Below the pieces are notes generated by a model. That model was given only the letters and a program-made list of their open reading frames with translations, searched no databases and was not told the origin of the DNA. DNA of 64,000 nucleotides, taken from contig DATMZR010000036.1 of the NCBI GenBank assembly GCA_035573435.1, forward strand, positions 62,001 to 126,000, read 5' to 3'. This DNA comes from Solirubrobacterales bacterium. Its GTDB lineage: Bacteria > Actinomycetota > Thermoleophilia > Solirubrobacterales > 70-9. How positions within the stretch are numbered: the stretch's first letter is position 1; the number at the start of each line of letters is the position of its first letter. The position numbers and the translations under genes were made by a program. This document shows, in pieces, positions 1-8,647 of the stretch.

Positions 1-154
1 CGACAACGTTCAGGTGGTTGGGCCGTGAGTCAAGCCACGGTGGCCGCAACGTTCGAAGCGTGGTGTGGCGCCTGTACACTCGGCCGCTGCTCGAGGCCAG
101 AGCCAACCATTGGCGAGGGCGCCAGGAACTCGATGGGCCAAGAGCTCGATTGGG

Positions 155-967
155 ATGATCGATCGCCTGAAGCGCACGCGCCGCCGGGTTCTTCGCCGCT
201 GGCGCTACCGGCACGTGCGCGACTGGATCGTTGGCCCGCCCGACTTCGTCGGCGTCGGTACGCAGCGTTCCGGGACGACGTGGTGGTGGCGGCTGCTCTG
301 CGACCATCCCCGGGTCCACGAGCCGGCGGGCGGGAAGGAGATCCACTTCTTCGACAAGTACTTCGCGCGTGACTTCTCCGACGACGACGTGCGTGCCTAC
401 CACCGAATCTTCACCCGGCCCAAGGGAACGATCACCGGAGAGTGGTGTCCGCGCTACATGCACGACTTCTGGACGCCGGCTCTCCTGCGCAGGGCCGCGC
501 CCGACGCGAAGCTCCTGGTACTACTCAGAGACCCGGTCGGTCGCTATCGGTCGGGCCTCAGCCACGAGCTGGATGTGCTCCAGCGGGATGTGCGGGGTAA
601 GCGCCGCGGGTATGTGGGCGCGATGGACGCGAACGATGCCCTGAGCCGCAGCCTGTACGGCAGGCAGCTGCGGAGGCTGTTCGAGCACTTCGACCGAGCG
701 CAGGTCCTGGTGCTCCAATACGAGCAGTGCGTGCAGGACCCCAGAGCAGAGCTCCGGCGGACCTATGAGTTCGTCGGCGCCGACGTTCCCCACCACGTGC
801 CGACGTTTCTCACCGATCGAGCCGGTCAGTCGCATCCTCAGGTAGAGGTCATGGATGAGGTGACGGAGGCGGCACGCCACATCATCCACAGTGATCTGGC
901 CGAGCTGAAAGCCCTCGTTCCGGAGATCGACTTCAACCTCTGGCCCTCGTGCCAGGCCATCGGTTAG
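155..967 (+). CDS. PAPS-dependent sulfotransferase (carbohydrate type)
   Basis: Predicted to move a sulfuryl group from PAPS onto a hydroxyl or amine, most likely of a sugar chain given the neighbours. With the ATG at 155 the protein has 270 residues, normal for this family. The 5'-phosphosulfate loop GTQRSGTTW lies at residues 35-43 and the 3'-phosphate-binding region RDPVGRYRSG near residue 125, two hallmarks of the heparan/Golgi sulfotransferase fold. An arginine-rich N-terminus (residues 4-22) precedes the domain; no convincing membrane helix is seen. The frame stays open upstream to 65, but those residues look unrelated and there is no good ribosome site there. It converges tail-to-tail, 7 bases apart, with the lyase-like lipoprotein. 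The family call is solid; the acceptor is unknown. Confidence 0.85.
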   Translation: MIDRLKRTRRRVLRRWRYRHVRDWIVGPPDFVGVGTQRSGTTWWWRLLCDHPRVHEPAGGKEIHFFDKYFARDFSDDDVRAYHRIFTRPKGTITGEWCPRYMHDFWTPALLRRAAPDAKLLVLLRDPVGRYRSGLSHELDVLQRDVRGKRRGYVGAMDANDALSRSLYGRQLRRLFEHFDRAQVLVLQYEQCVQDPRAELRRTYEFVGADVPHHVPTFLTDRAGQSHPQVEVMDEVTEAARHIIHSDLAELKALVPEIDFNLWPSCQAIG

Positions 968-974
968 GAACCGC

Positions 975-2075
975 TCAGGGCTGGATCGCCCGCCGCAGCT
1001 CTTGGACCGATCGCCCCCCCCAGGGGTCGCTGGGCGAGTGGGCGAGGACCTCGACGTTCGCATAGTCCCGACTGACTGAGGGCAGGCTTACGTGGTTGTA
1101 AGGGCCGATCGAGAGCATGGCGTAGCTGTCGCCCCCGTTGAGCGTCCCCGAGGTGATCCTCTCCGTCAGGGGACGGTACCGCCAGTAGTTGCTGTCGCCG
1201 TTGGTATCACCCCAGAGCCGGAAAGCGCCCTCGGTCTGATCACTGTCAAATTGGACATCGATGCAGAGGCGCAGCCATTTTCCGCGCGGCACGTCCCGGA
1301 AGAAGTACTCCCTGACGTGCTGGCCCTGGTTGTAATTGTTAACGAGCTTCAGTCCATTCCGACCTTCGAGCATTGAGAGGATTGGACCCCCGTGGGTCTT
1401 GATCTGCCACACCTGTGAGTACTTGGTATTGCCGCCTCCGGGACCGACGTTGTACGGCAGCGGCGTGGGGGCTTGCAGGCGAACACCCATGCAGGTGAGG
1501 CTTCTCGTGCCGGCTCTGTAGCAGTAGAAGGTGTTGCTGCACGACTGGTTTATGAGTTGCGTTCGTGTCGAGTCTCGCTGGTGGTGGAAGTCCCATTCGC
1601 TCTGAGACACAACGCGCGAGCCTGAACGAGGTGTGCCGCTACCTCCTCTTACCCCGATGAAGCGCTGCGCCCTCTTGCCAAGATAGGTCACCTGTGTGTA
1701 CGAACTGCCCTTCTGAATCCACAGGTGGCCGGACGTCGGGAACCCGGCGGTCGACCGAACGTTGAGGCTTAGGCGTGGCAGGGTCTGCGACGCCGACAAC
1801 TTCGTTTCCTCGATCTTCAGCGTCCGGTACCCGTGGTGGACGATGCCGTTGATGTCCGGGTGCGGATCCCCGCCGGTGGCGTGATAGGAGATCAGGGGAT
1901 CCTGCTCGGCCTTGTAGCAGCACGCCCCCTGGTCGAAGGCATCCGAGACCCCACGCCATTCCGAGACCGGATTCGGATTCGTCACTGGATCGCTTTGGAC
2001 CTTGGTGCAGCCGGCGAGGGCGAGCGCGAGTAGGGCGAACAGAGCGCCCAACGAAGCGCGAGGTGCTTGTTTCAC
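975..2075 (-). CDS. Lipoprotein with heparin-lyase-like (concanavalin-like) fold
   Basis: A 366-residue exported lipoprotein. Residues 1-22 form a lipoprotein signal peptide ending in the lipobox LALAGC, so the Cys would be lipidated and the protein anchored outside the membrane. The rest resembles the jelly-roll polysaccharide lyase family that includes heparin lyase I: a segment around YSQVWQIKTHGGP followed by LSMLEGRNGLKL, and later GKWLRLCIDVQF with DTNGDSNYW. These are fold-level similarities; I cannot confirm catalytic residues, so it may bind rather than cleave a glycan. The start is GTG with AGAGAGG five bases upstream. A c-di-AMP riboswitch occupies its leader. The adjacent sulfotransferase and the C5-epimerase at 12.3 kb suggest a uronic-acid-containing substrate. 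Confidence 0.7.
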   Translation of the reverse strand: MKQAPRASLGALFALLALALAGCTKVQSDPVTNPNPVSEWRGVSDAFDQGACCYKAEQDPLISYHATGGDPHPDINGIVHHGYRTLKIEETKLSASQTLPRLSLNVRSTAGFPTSGHLWIQKGSSYTQVTYLGKRAQRFIGVRGGSGTPRSGSRVVSQSEWDFHHQRDSTRTQLINQSCSNTFYCYRAGTRSLTCMGVRLQAPTPLPYNVGPGGGNTKYSQVWQIKTHGGPILSMLEGRNGLKLVNNYNQGQHVREYFFRDVPRGKWLRLCIDVQFDSDQTEGAFRLWGDTNGDSNYWRYRPLTERITSGTLNGGDSYAMLSIGPYNHVSLPSVSRDYANVEVLAHSPSDPWGGRSVQELRRAIQP

Positions 2076-2089
2076 AATGCCTCTCTTGG

Positions 2090-2213
2090 TCGCTTACGGG
2101 GTTAGCTGACGGGCTAGCGCCGAAAGGAAGCGCTATGCGGACCACTTGCCACGATTCGCCCCGGGTGGGATCTGGGTCCCCCGTTCCCGCGGATATGTGG
2201 CGGGACTCAGCGA
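2090..2213 (-). promoter_or_regulatory. c-di-AMP (ydaO/yuaA) riboswitch for the lyase-like lipoprotein
   Basis: Read on the minus strand, the leader carries the ordered conserved blocks of the ydaO/yuaA class: ACGGGGGACCCA, then GGGGCGAATC, then CCCGTCAGCTAACCCCGTA. Outer arms TCGCT and AGCGA at the two ends can form P1. It ends a few bases before the AGAGAGG ribosome site of the GTG start at 2075. In this class c-di-AMP binding normally turns expression off. I compared with remembered consensus blocks, not a covariance model. Confidence 0.88.
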
Positions 2214-2256
2214 GAAGTTGCGCAACCCTAGCAAGACCTGCAGACGAAACTCACAA

Positions 2257-2300
2257 TTCACTAACGGAAATACGCAGATTCACTAACAGAAAATCGCATC
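2257..2300. repeat. Two tandem 22-bp direct repeats upstream of riboswitch
   Basis: The unit beginning TTCACTAACGGAAATACGCA is followed exactly 22 bp later by TTCACTAACAGAAAATCGCA. A two-turn helical period suggests head-to-tail protein binding. It sits in the 2076-2484 gap, which holds the riboswitch and presumably the lipoprotein promoter; I see no gene in that gap. Confidence 0.6.
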
Positions 2301-2484
2301 GGGCTGTCGAGCGAACCGGAGGCCGTGACCGGTCTCCACGGCGCTCGAAACCCGCGCGGGAGCACGAAGGCAAGGGTCTCGGCGGGCGAGACGGCTCAGC
2401 TGTGGACAGAGGGGAGTCCCCTGCGCTGGGCCATATCCTGCATTGAATGCGCGGCGAGACGCCGACGGAGTAGGGCGGCGCCAG

Positions 2485-3567
2485 ATGAAGGGTGAGCTTC
2501 ACGACAGCCTCGAGTCGATACTGCCGGAGTGGGAGGAGTTGTTCCGCTCCGACCCCGAAGCGACCCCGTTCATGTCACCCGAATGGGCACGAGCGTGGTG
2601 GCCGAGCTGGGGAAGTTCGAGCCGGCCGTGGACTGTCGTCGTTCGCGATAGCGGCCGGCTCGTGGGCCTCGCGCCGTTCATCCTCCGCAGACGCGGCCCC
2701 CTTCGGATCCTGGGGCGGCCCGGCTCACACCCGAGCCAGGACATCCTGGCCACGTCTGAGCTGCGGCCGGCTGTGGCGGAGGAGGTGGTTCGCGAGATCG
2801 TCAAGAGGCGCAGGGAGTGGGACCTTCTGGCGATCAGCTGGTTCCCCGAGACCTCGTCCATCCAGCCCTCGATGAAGCGGCAGGGGCTGCGCCTGCGGGA
2901 GCGCCGTACGGCCACCTACCCTCGGCTCGAGCTTCCTTCCAGCTTCGACGAGTATCTGGAATGGCTTCCGCGCAAGCGCAGAAAGGACCTCAGGCGCCAC
3001 CTTCGCCGACTCGACGACGGTGAGCTCGAGGTCGTTCGGGTCGGGGAGCCGGCGGCGATCGGCGCCGCGGTCGATCGCTGGCATGCCTTGAAGCTGAGCT
3101 GGTGGGAAGCCAAGGAGGACACGGAGATCCACCCCGGGCAGCGTGGCTCGCGATACGTCGGATTCCTGCGGGAGCTGATGCCGCTGATGGTCTCCGCCGG
3201 GCTCGGCGAGGTCTGGGAGCTCCGACACTCAGGACAGGTCGTGGGCGTCGAGGTCAGCCTGCTCGACCGGCGCAACTTCTACTCCTGGCAGGGAGGCTAT
3301 GACCTCGAGGTCGCTCACCTGGGACCGGGAAAGGTCGCGATCGGGGAGGGCATACGGGCTTCGATTGCCGCTGGGCGCCGCTACTACGACCTGATGCGGG
3401 GCGCGGACAGCTACAAGTACTGGTACGGATGCCGCGATCGAGAGAGCCGCTCTCTGCTGATTGGGAACAGCCGTCCGACGTCCCGCGCGGCCCTGCTCGC
3501 GATCGGTCCCTACGAGCGGCTTCGGGGTTCCTCGGGAACCGACTCGCCGGACGGGGCAGGGGACTAG
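2485..3567 (+). CDS. BioF2/CelD-type (GNAT/FemAB-like) acyltransferase
   Basis: A protein of about 360 residues resembling the BioF2-like acetyltransferase domain found in CelD/BcsL proteins of polysaccharide loci, with an N-acyltransferase fold shared with GNAT and FemAB enzymes. Supporting segments are the basic stretch LPRKRRKDLRRHLRRL, the core GEVWELRHSGQVVGVEV, YSWQGGYDLEVAHLGPGK, and the C-terminal YYDLMRGADSYKYWYG. It probably transfers an acyl or aminoacyl group to an envelope glycan or its precursor; the donor is unknown. ATG 2485 is preceded by GGAGTAGGG. An in-frame ATG at 2443 would add 14 residues without a clear ribosome site. Its 3' end overlaps the convergent ATP-grasp gene by 4 bases. 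Confidence 0.75.
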   Translation: MKGELHDSLESILPEWEELFRSDPEATPFMSPEWARAWWPSWGSSSRPWTVVVRDSGRLVGLAPFILRRRGPLRILGRPGSHPSQDILATSELRPAVAEEVVREIVKRRREWDLLAISWFPETSSIQPSMKRQGLRLRERRTATYPRLELPSSFDEYLEWLPRKRRKDLRRHLRRLDDGELEVVRVGEPAAIGAAVDRWHALKLSWWEAKEDTEIHPGQRGSRYVGFLRELMPLMVSAGLGEVWELRHSGQVVGVEVSLLDRRNFYSWQGGYDLEVAHLGPGKVAIGEGIRASIAAGRRYYDLMRGADSYKYWYGCRDRESRSLLIGNSRPTSRAALLAIGPYERLRGSSGTDSPDGAGD

Positions 3568-4721
3568 CCGGCCGCCGGGCGGTCGTTGTCGAGGCCGAGG
3601 CGGGCACGGCGCCCGCGAAACCGGCGCGTTACCGCTCGTGAGGAGAGCAGCAGGGCCGGCATCGGGTCATCTGATGCCCACATCGACCCCGCTCCAGACG
3701 GCATCCGGCGTCTCAGTAGTCGCCGAGGCAGGCCCTGCGCGGCGGCCGCCAAGTCCCCCTTCAGCCAGCGGTAGGTGACCCCGGTCGGGTAGGGGCGCAG
3801 CGGCGGACGTGGGCCGCCGGTGACGACCGCGTGCCACACCATGGGAAGGTTCACCCCGCACGCGAGCGCCAAGGGAAGACAGGCGTAGAAGCGGGGATTG
3901 ACGTCGATCAGGGTCTTCCCCCGCGCGTCGTCGACGAAATCGAGTTGAGCGAGCCCCCAGTAACCAGCCCGTCGCAGGAACTCGGCGGCACGCTCGACGA
4001 GCTCGGGGTCGGGCTCGACGCTCACGGCATAGTTGATCGACCCGGCCTTCGGCGGCCACGTCTCGCGGGCGAGCCCCTGGAACTGCGCAGCCACCTGCCC
4101 GTCCCGATCGAGGACGAGCTCGAGCGAGATCAGCGGGCCGGACGCGTGCTCTTGAACAAGGACCCGCTCCTCCGGGGGCACCTCTCGCCACTCCAGAGCC
4201 GCCCGCAGCTCCTCCTCGGTCTCGATGACCTTCGCCGAGCCCAGGCGCCCGACCGGAGCGGCGGGCTTGATCACGCTGGGAAGCGGTATCGACGACTCCA
4301 AGAGCTCGGCGACCGTCGCTTCGGCGATCGCAGCCGGGGACCTCAGTCCCACCTCGGCGGTAAGGGCCTCCAGCCCGGGCTTCTCGCGGATCTTGCGCAA
4401 AGCATCGTTCGTCGGGAACGGGAACATGACCTCGGGCGGCATTTCCGCCAAGTGCTCGACGATCGCGTCGATGCTCTCCTCCCGGCTGGGGTAGACGACG
4501 AGCGGGCCGCGCTCCCTTGCAACGCGCGCGATCAGGTCGACGTAGGCCTCGGGGCTCGCCACGGCGTCAGGACCGACCTCACGCTGCCTCGTGTAGCGCG
4601 ACCACAGTCCGGCGGCCGACCGATCGGGGCCGAGCGCGATCACCCCGATGCCGCCCCGGCCCAGCCCTCTTACGCCGGCGACCGCCGGGGCCAGCTGTAC
4701 ATCCGTTACCAGGGCGTCCAA
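3564..4721 (-). CDS. ATP-grasp carboxylate-amine ligase (first of three)
   Basis: A 385-residue ATP-grasp enzyme, expected to activate a carboxylate as acyl-phosphate and join it to an amine. The Rossmann-like N-terminus (VTDVQLAPAVAGVRGLGRGG) is followed by the ATP-grasp lobes, seen in VIKPAAPVGRLGSAKVIE near residue 150, RVLVQEHASG near 205 and the Mg-binding LIDVNPRFYACL near 290. It is related to the carbamoyl-phosphate-synthase-like ligases that often occur in actinobacterial polysaccharide loci. The best start is TTG at 4721; no in-frame ATG lies nearby, so the exact N-terminus is uncertain. It is divergent from the FAD oxidoreductase. Substrates cannot be read from sequence; uronic-acid carboxyls plus amino acids are a reasonable guess. 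Confidence 0.8.
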   Translation of the reverse strand: MDALVTDVQLAPAVAGVRGLGRGGIGVIALGPDRSAAGLWSRYTRQREVGPDAVASPEAYVDLIARVARERGPLVVYPSREESIDAIVEHLAEMPPEVMFPFPTNDALRKIREKPGLEALTAEVGLRSPAAIAEATVAELLESSIPLPSVIKPAAPVGRLGSAKVIETEEELRAALEWREVPPEERVLVQEHASGPLISLELVLDRDGQVAAQFQGLARETWPPKAGSINYAVSVEPDPELVERAAEFLRRAGYWGLAQLDFVDDARGKTLIDVNPRFYACLPLALACGVNLPMVWHAVVTGGPRPPLRPYPTGVTYRWLKGDLAAAAQGLPRRLLRRRMPSGAGSMWASDDPMPALLLSSRAVTRRFRGRRARLGLDNDRPAAG

Positions 4722-4774
4722 TGGGCGAGAAAGCGTAGGGCACGCCGCGGCTCATCTCGAGTGACTGGGGCCGT

Positions 4775-4785
4775 GTGATAATCAC
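4775..4785. promoter_or_regulatory. Palindromic operator candidate GTGATAATCAC
   Basis: An 11-bp perfect palindrome with a single central base lies in the roughly 100-bp divergent region between the ATP-grasp gene (minus) and the FAD oxidoreductase (plus). The position suits a repressor acting on both promoters. No regulator is identified. Confidence 0.35.
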
Positions 4786-4823
4786 GTCAAGGGAGGTCCG
4801 ACGATCGGACTTCGCCACGCTGC

Positions 4824-5990
4824 ATGGCACGACGCCCTCGCATAGTTGTGATCGGCGCCGGAATAATCGGCACGAGCATTGCCTCGCGGCTCGCGGGTCG
4901 CGGCGCATCCGTGACGATGGTCGAGGCAGCGCTCCCCGGCGCCGGGACGACGGGCACGAGCCTGGCCTGGGTGAACGCCAGCAGCAAGCTCGATACAAGC
5001 CGGGAGTACTTCGACCTCACCGTCAGAGCTACGGCTGAGCACCATGCCCTCGCGGACGCACTTGGCGAAACGCGCACCTTCCATCCCACGGGCAACATCG
5101 AGATCTCCCGCCAACCCGAGGACGCAGATCGCCTGAATTCGAAGGTCACACGGCTCCAGGAAAGGGGATATCGCGCCGACCTCGTTCCCATCCGAGAGCT
5201 GGGGCAGCTGGAACCGGGCCTCAAATTGCCCGCGACAGCCGTTGCCGCTTATTACGCCGACGAGGGGTGGGTGGACGGACCGGCGATGGCACGGGCGCTG
5301 CTGGAGCGCGCCAGGCGTTCGGGGGCAAAGGTTCTCCTGCAGACGGCGGCGAAGCACCTCGTGCTCAAGAACGACGCGGTCGCGGGAGTCGCCCTGGCGG
5401 GTGGGGAAGCAGTCCGCGCAGACACCGTCGTCGTTGCGACCGGCCCATGGACGCAGGACTTTCTCGCTCGCCTCGGTGTGGAGGTTCCGCTGGCGCATGG
5501 CGAGGACGAGGGGTCAAAGGCGTTCGGCCTCCTGGTCACCGTGCTGCCGACGGCGGGAAGTCCAAGCACGGTCCTGCATAGCCGTGAGGTCAACTGGGCG
5601 CCCCGGCCTTCAGGGCATGCCGTCCTTGCGAGCGCCGGGGCGGACCGCGTGATCGCAGGTGATCGCTCGGCGGAGACGGTCAGGGCGGCGGCGAACACGC
5701 TGCTGGAGCGGGCGGCGGATCTGAGCGCGCGCTTCGCCGACGCGAGCTTCGAGCAGGCGCAGATCGGCTTGCGCGCCCTCCCGATCGACGGGTGGCCGGT
5801 CTGCGGCTGGATCGACTCGATCGATGGTCTCTACGTGGTCGTGACGCACAGCGGGATCACCCTCGCTCCGCTTCTGTCCCAGCAGGTGGCGGAGGAGATC
5901 GTCGAGGGAGGCGAAGCATCCGCCCTGAGTCCGTTCCGGCCTTCGCGGTTCGATGGCGCCGCCGGCGAGCGCGCCCCGGCCGACCAATAG
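4824..5990 (+). CDS. FAD-dependent amine/amino-acid oxidoreductase (DAO/DadA family)
   Basis: A 388-residue flavoprotein. The N-terminal dinucleotide fold is clear: RIVVIGAGIIGTSIASRL at residues 5-22, with VTMVEA closing the second strand. The second FAD contact VVVATGPWTQDF lies near 205 and the C-terminal GLYVVVTHSGITLAPLL completes the D-amino-acid-oxidase-like fold. Family members oxidise amines, D-amino acids, sarcosine or opine-type secondary amines. Given a nearby opine-dehydrogenase-like protein, an N-alkyl amino acid substrate is possible, but this is inference. No ribosome site adjoins ATG 4824; GGGAGG lies about 30 bases upstream, so the N-terminus or leader is unusual. It converges with the second ATP-grasp gene. 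Confidence 0.85.
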   Translation: MARRPRIVVIGAGIIGTSIASRLAGRGASVTMVEAALPGAGTTGTSLAWVNASSKLDTSREYFDLTVRATAEHHALADALGETRTFHPTGNIEISRQPEDADRLNSKVTRLQERGYRADLVPIRELGQLEPGLKLPATAVAAYYADEGWVDGPAMARALLERARRSGAKVLLQTAAKHLVLKNDAVAGVALAGGEAVRADTVVVATGPWTQDFLARLGVEVPLAHGEDEGSKAFGLLVTVLPTAGSPSTVLHSREVNWAPRPSGHAVLASAGADRVIAGDRSAETVRAAANTLLERAADLSARFADASFEQAQIGLRALPIDGWPVCGWIDSIDGLYVVVTHSGITLAPLLSQQVAEEIVEGGEASALSPFRPSRFDGAAGERAPADQ

Positions 5991-6015
5991 CTTCAGCGGC
6001 GACCGGCCAGGACAC

Positions 6016-7212
6016 TCACCGCCGGAAGACCTTTCCGCGCAGCCAGGCGCGGAACGGGCCGAGGTCATCGCGAGCAAGCCAATGCAATTCCTGGACTCCG
6101 CGGACTGACTTGACCCACTCGCGCACGCTGACGCGATCCTCCCCCCGACTGGGGAAGACCGCGCGGAGGTCGCGCTCGTCCAGCCACTTCCTCCCATCCT
6201 GAGCCGCGGTATCACCCATCGGCTGCCCGGAAAGGTCCTGGTAACAGAGGCGAACGACGTCGAGACCGTTGGCGCCGGTGAAGAGACGGAACACGCTGCT
6301 GACCCGCGCGTTGACGTCCAGCACCTTGTACGTACCGTCGCGAACGTCGTGGCGCCATCCAACCCCACAGCAGCCGCGATATCCCAACGCAGTCATGAAA
6401 CGGTACGTCTGACTCGCAACTGTGTCGTTCGACTCAACCTCCGCCAACGATGCGGTTCCCATCGAGGACAACTGGCGGAGCTTCTTTCCGGTGAACACGA
6501 CGCCATGACCGTCGTCGCGTCCGAAATAGCCATTGCACATCCAGACGTTGTCGACACCGCCTGGGATGTGTTCCTGCAGTACGAAGTTCCATGTTTCGCG
6601 GGACACGGCTTCTTCAATCGCGTCGTCCAGCTCGGGCTGCGACCGAGCGATCGTGTTTTCTGGGGCGGGCAGAAACGGATCGGCCGCTTTTACGACCAGC
6701 GGAAACCCCGTCCTTGCCGCAAATTCGTCGATCTCCGCGCGAGAGGTTGGTTGCACGGTGACGGGCGTTGGAATGTCGTGCTGCGTCGCCAGCACGTGCA
6801 TGTCCCACTTGTTCAGCAGCCTCCCCACAATCGAGGAGGCAGGTCGAGGAAACTGAAAATAGTCGGCCAAAGCCTCGCTGTGGCGTTCGAAAAAGATCGC
6901 AACCCAATCGTTGGTCGTGAAAAGGATCGGGTGCGAACCGTGCTTCTTCGCCAGCTTCGACCCGACATCCCGAAGGAGCTCAACCGAATCCAGCTCGGGT
7001 CGCTCAAAGAAATCCCATAGCGTCCTGTCCTCCCAGTAGCGCGAAGAAAATACGGGTGACAGAGCCGTATTTTCCGGCGCGACCGGATACACGGAGACTC
7101 CGAGGCGGCCAAGCGTGCGGGCAATGGCGAGGGGTCCGTAGCTCTGGCGGCCGCGGAACACGACCACGGCGGGTACCTGGGTATCAACGACTGGTACCTG
7201 GGTATCGATCAA
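6016..7212 (-). CDS. ATP-grasp ligase (second of three), coupled to the opine dehydrogenase-like gene
   Basis: A 398-residue ATP-grasp protein of the same class as its neighbours. Visible parts are the N-terminal FRGRQSYGPLAIARTLGRLG, the ATP lobe FPLVVKAADPFL near residue 172, FVLQEHIPGGVDNVWM near 205 and the metal-binding VLDVNARVSSVFRLFTGANG near 300. The stop of the upstream opine-dehydrogenase-like gene is only 3 bases before the TTG start, so the two are almost certainly translated together. The first 14 codons contain a 21-bp duplication (DTQVP twice); GTG codons just after it are alternative starts. It likely links a carboxylate and an amine supplied by, or resembling, the partner's product. 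Confidence 0.8.
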   Translation of the reverse strand: MIDTQVPVVDTQVPAVVVFRGRQSYGPLAIARTLGRLGVSVYPVAPENTALSPVFSSRYWEDRTLWDFFERPELDSVELLRDVGSKLAKKHGSHPILFTTNDWVAIFFERHSEALADYFQFPRPASSIVGRLLNKWDMHVLATQHDIPTPVTVQPTSRAEIDEFAARTGFPLVVKAADPFLPAPENTIARSQPELDDAIEEAVSRETWNFVLQEHIPGGVDNVWMCNGYFGRDDGHGVVFTGKKLRQLSSMGTASLAEVESNDTVASQTYRFMTALGYRGCCGVGWRHDVRDGTYKVLDVNARVSSVFRLFTGANGLDVVRLCYQDLSGQPMGDTAAQDGRKWLDERDLRAVFPSRGEDRVSVREWVKSVRGVQELHWLARDDLGPFRAWLRGKVFRR

Positions 7213-7215
7213 GGT

Positions 7216-8466
7216 CTATCGCACCCGCTGGGCCTCGAGAGCCGCCTCGGCGCTGTACCACCGGATGAGCTCGTCCGGAGAGAAGATCCCGTGGTTCTGT
7301 GGAGTTGGGAGATCTGCCACGTCGGGTCCTTCCAGCCGGCCGTCGGCGAGGTAGCCCTTGTCGAGAACGCCCTGCGCCCACGAAATGACCTCATCGATCA
7401 TTGGTGTCTCGACCGCGGCGATGTCCGCGAGCGCACGGGTGATCACCAGCCCGTAGGGGACGTCCTCCGTGAGGGAGCGGTATTGGAAGTTCGGAGTGAA
7501 TCTCCCGGGCGTCAGCTCGACCATCGGTGTGCGCCGCTCTTGGATGGGGCCGGTTCGAAAGCACGTGGCGACCGTGCTCGAGTCGGCGGTCACGTGAGCG
7601 TATGAGGCTCGCAGCCAGTCGTGAACGGACTGGACGTGGTCGAGGCGCAGCGCCCTCTCGGTCTTGTCTCTCAGCGCGTGAGCGACAGCAAGTGCCTCGG
7701 CAGACATGCGTTCAACGACCTCTCCCATCTCATCAGTCGCCTCTGCGTACAAGAAGGGGACCGAATCGGCGTCGTACTCCTCGCCGCTCCAGGACCGAAA
7801 ATGCCCGTACATCAGGCCTGTGTGTATGACCTGGCCCTGGTTGCCGAGAGTCAGGCTCAGGAAGCTCGCTGCGGGCGCGAGCCGCGTTCCAAAGATCTGG
7901 GACAGCTTGCGCGCCAGATGTTCACCGGAATCGGGCGGCAGCGATGCGATGGTCCCCTCCGCCTTCGCTGCGCCGATGTTCACGGCCTCACCCGGCTTCA
8001 CGATTCGTGTCGACCAGGGGAGGGTCTGCAGGCCAAAGATCGTCTGGCGTTTGGAGCCGCGACGAGGAAGATGCCGCGCAGCCTCGAACTCGAACCCGCC
8101 TCGCGTCGGCAGGCACCCCACGGGGGTTTCATCGCCGAGGTGCGTCCCTATCCGGCGCAGGACCTCAGCGTGAGCAAAAGCCGGTACGGCGAGCAAAACC
8201 ATATCTGCGTTCGGGATCACCTCCGCGGGATCTGAGGAGATGGTTCGCAGCCGATCCGCCTCCGCCTGGATGACCCCTGTGGAGCGGAGACCGTCGCGTG
8301 ACCGGCCCCCGTGAAGGAGGTCGGCTCTCTCTGGTGAGCTGACCAGCCAGTCGACGTGGGCGGTGAAACGCTGTGAAAGGACTACCGCGAGGGCGTGCCC
8401 GGCGTTGCCGCCTCCGCAGATCGTGATGACGCGGGTTTCGTCGGCTGATTCACCGGTCTCGCTCAT
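7216..8466 (-). CDS. NAD/NADP octopine/nopaline (opine) dehydrogenase family protein
   Basis: A protein of about 416 residues. The N-terminal nucleotide-binding fold starts with VITICGGGNAGHALAVVLSQ, and the helical C-terminal domain has the family-typical segment YRSLTEDVPYGLVITRALAD near residue 340. Opine dehydrogenases condense an amino acid with a 2-oxo acid and reduce the imine with NAD(P)H, giving a secondary-amine dicarboxylate. Fold and family are well supported; the true reaction is unknown. ATG 8466 is chosen; an in-frame GTG at 8496 would add 10 residues. It is the first gene of a two-gene unit with the ATP-grasp ligase 3 bases downstream and is divergent from the methyltransferase. 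Confidence 0.8.
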   Translation of the reverse strand: MSETGESADETRVITICGGGNAGHALAVVLSQRFTAHVDWLVSSPERADLLHGGRSRDGLRSTGVIQAEADRLRTISSDPAEVIPNADMVLLAVPAFAHAEVLRRIGTHLGDETPVGCLPTRGGFEFEAARHLPRRGSKRQTIFGLQTLPWSTRIVKPGEAVNIGAAKAEGTIASLPPDSGEHLARKLSQIFGTRLAPAASFLSLTLGNQGQVIHTGLMYGHFRSWSGEEYDADSVPFLYAEATDEMGEVVERMSAEALAVAHALRDKTERALRLDHVQSVHDWLRASYAHVTADSSTVATCFRTGPIQERRTPMVELTPGRFTPNFQYRSLTEDVPYGLVITRALADIAAVETPMIDEVISWAQGVLDKGYLADGRLEGPDVADLPTPQNHGIFSPDELIRWYSAEAALEAQRVR

Positions 8467-8575
8467 CGGGCGCCGAACGCCTCGGTTACGCCGCACTGGC
8501 TTTGCATGCGCTCGATCATAGGTGGCCCTGCGGCCGATCGTGCCGCCCTCCGGGTGCCGGCGTCAGCCGGTGTCC

Positions 8576-8592
8576 CTTTAGGCGCGCTAAAG
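8576..8592. promoter_or_regulatory. Inverted-repeat operator candidate CTTTAG-GCGCG-CTAAAG
   Basis: Perfect 6-bp arms flank a 5-bp centre in the 181-bp divergent region between the opine-dehydrogenase-like gene and the methyltransferase. A GC-rich imperfect hairpin (GGTGCCGGC...GCCGGTGTC) lies just upstream. The site could regulate either direction. Confidence 0.35.
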
Positions 8593-8647
8593 GTTTTCCC
8601 GTGAACCTGGTATGCGCGCGAATCGGCGCTGGTTAGGACTGAGCGAT

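Noticed and set aside
2-28. Possible end of an upstream plus-strand gene (eight codons then TGA)
   Set aside because: Too short to support any family; open frames of this length are common in this GC-rich DNA.
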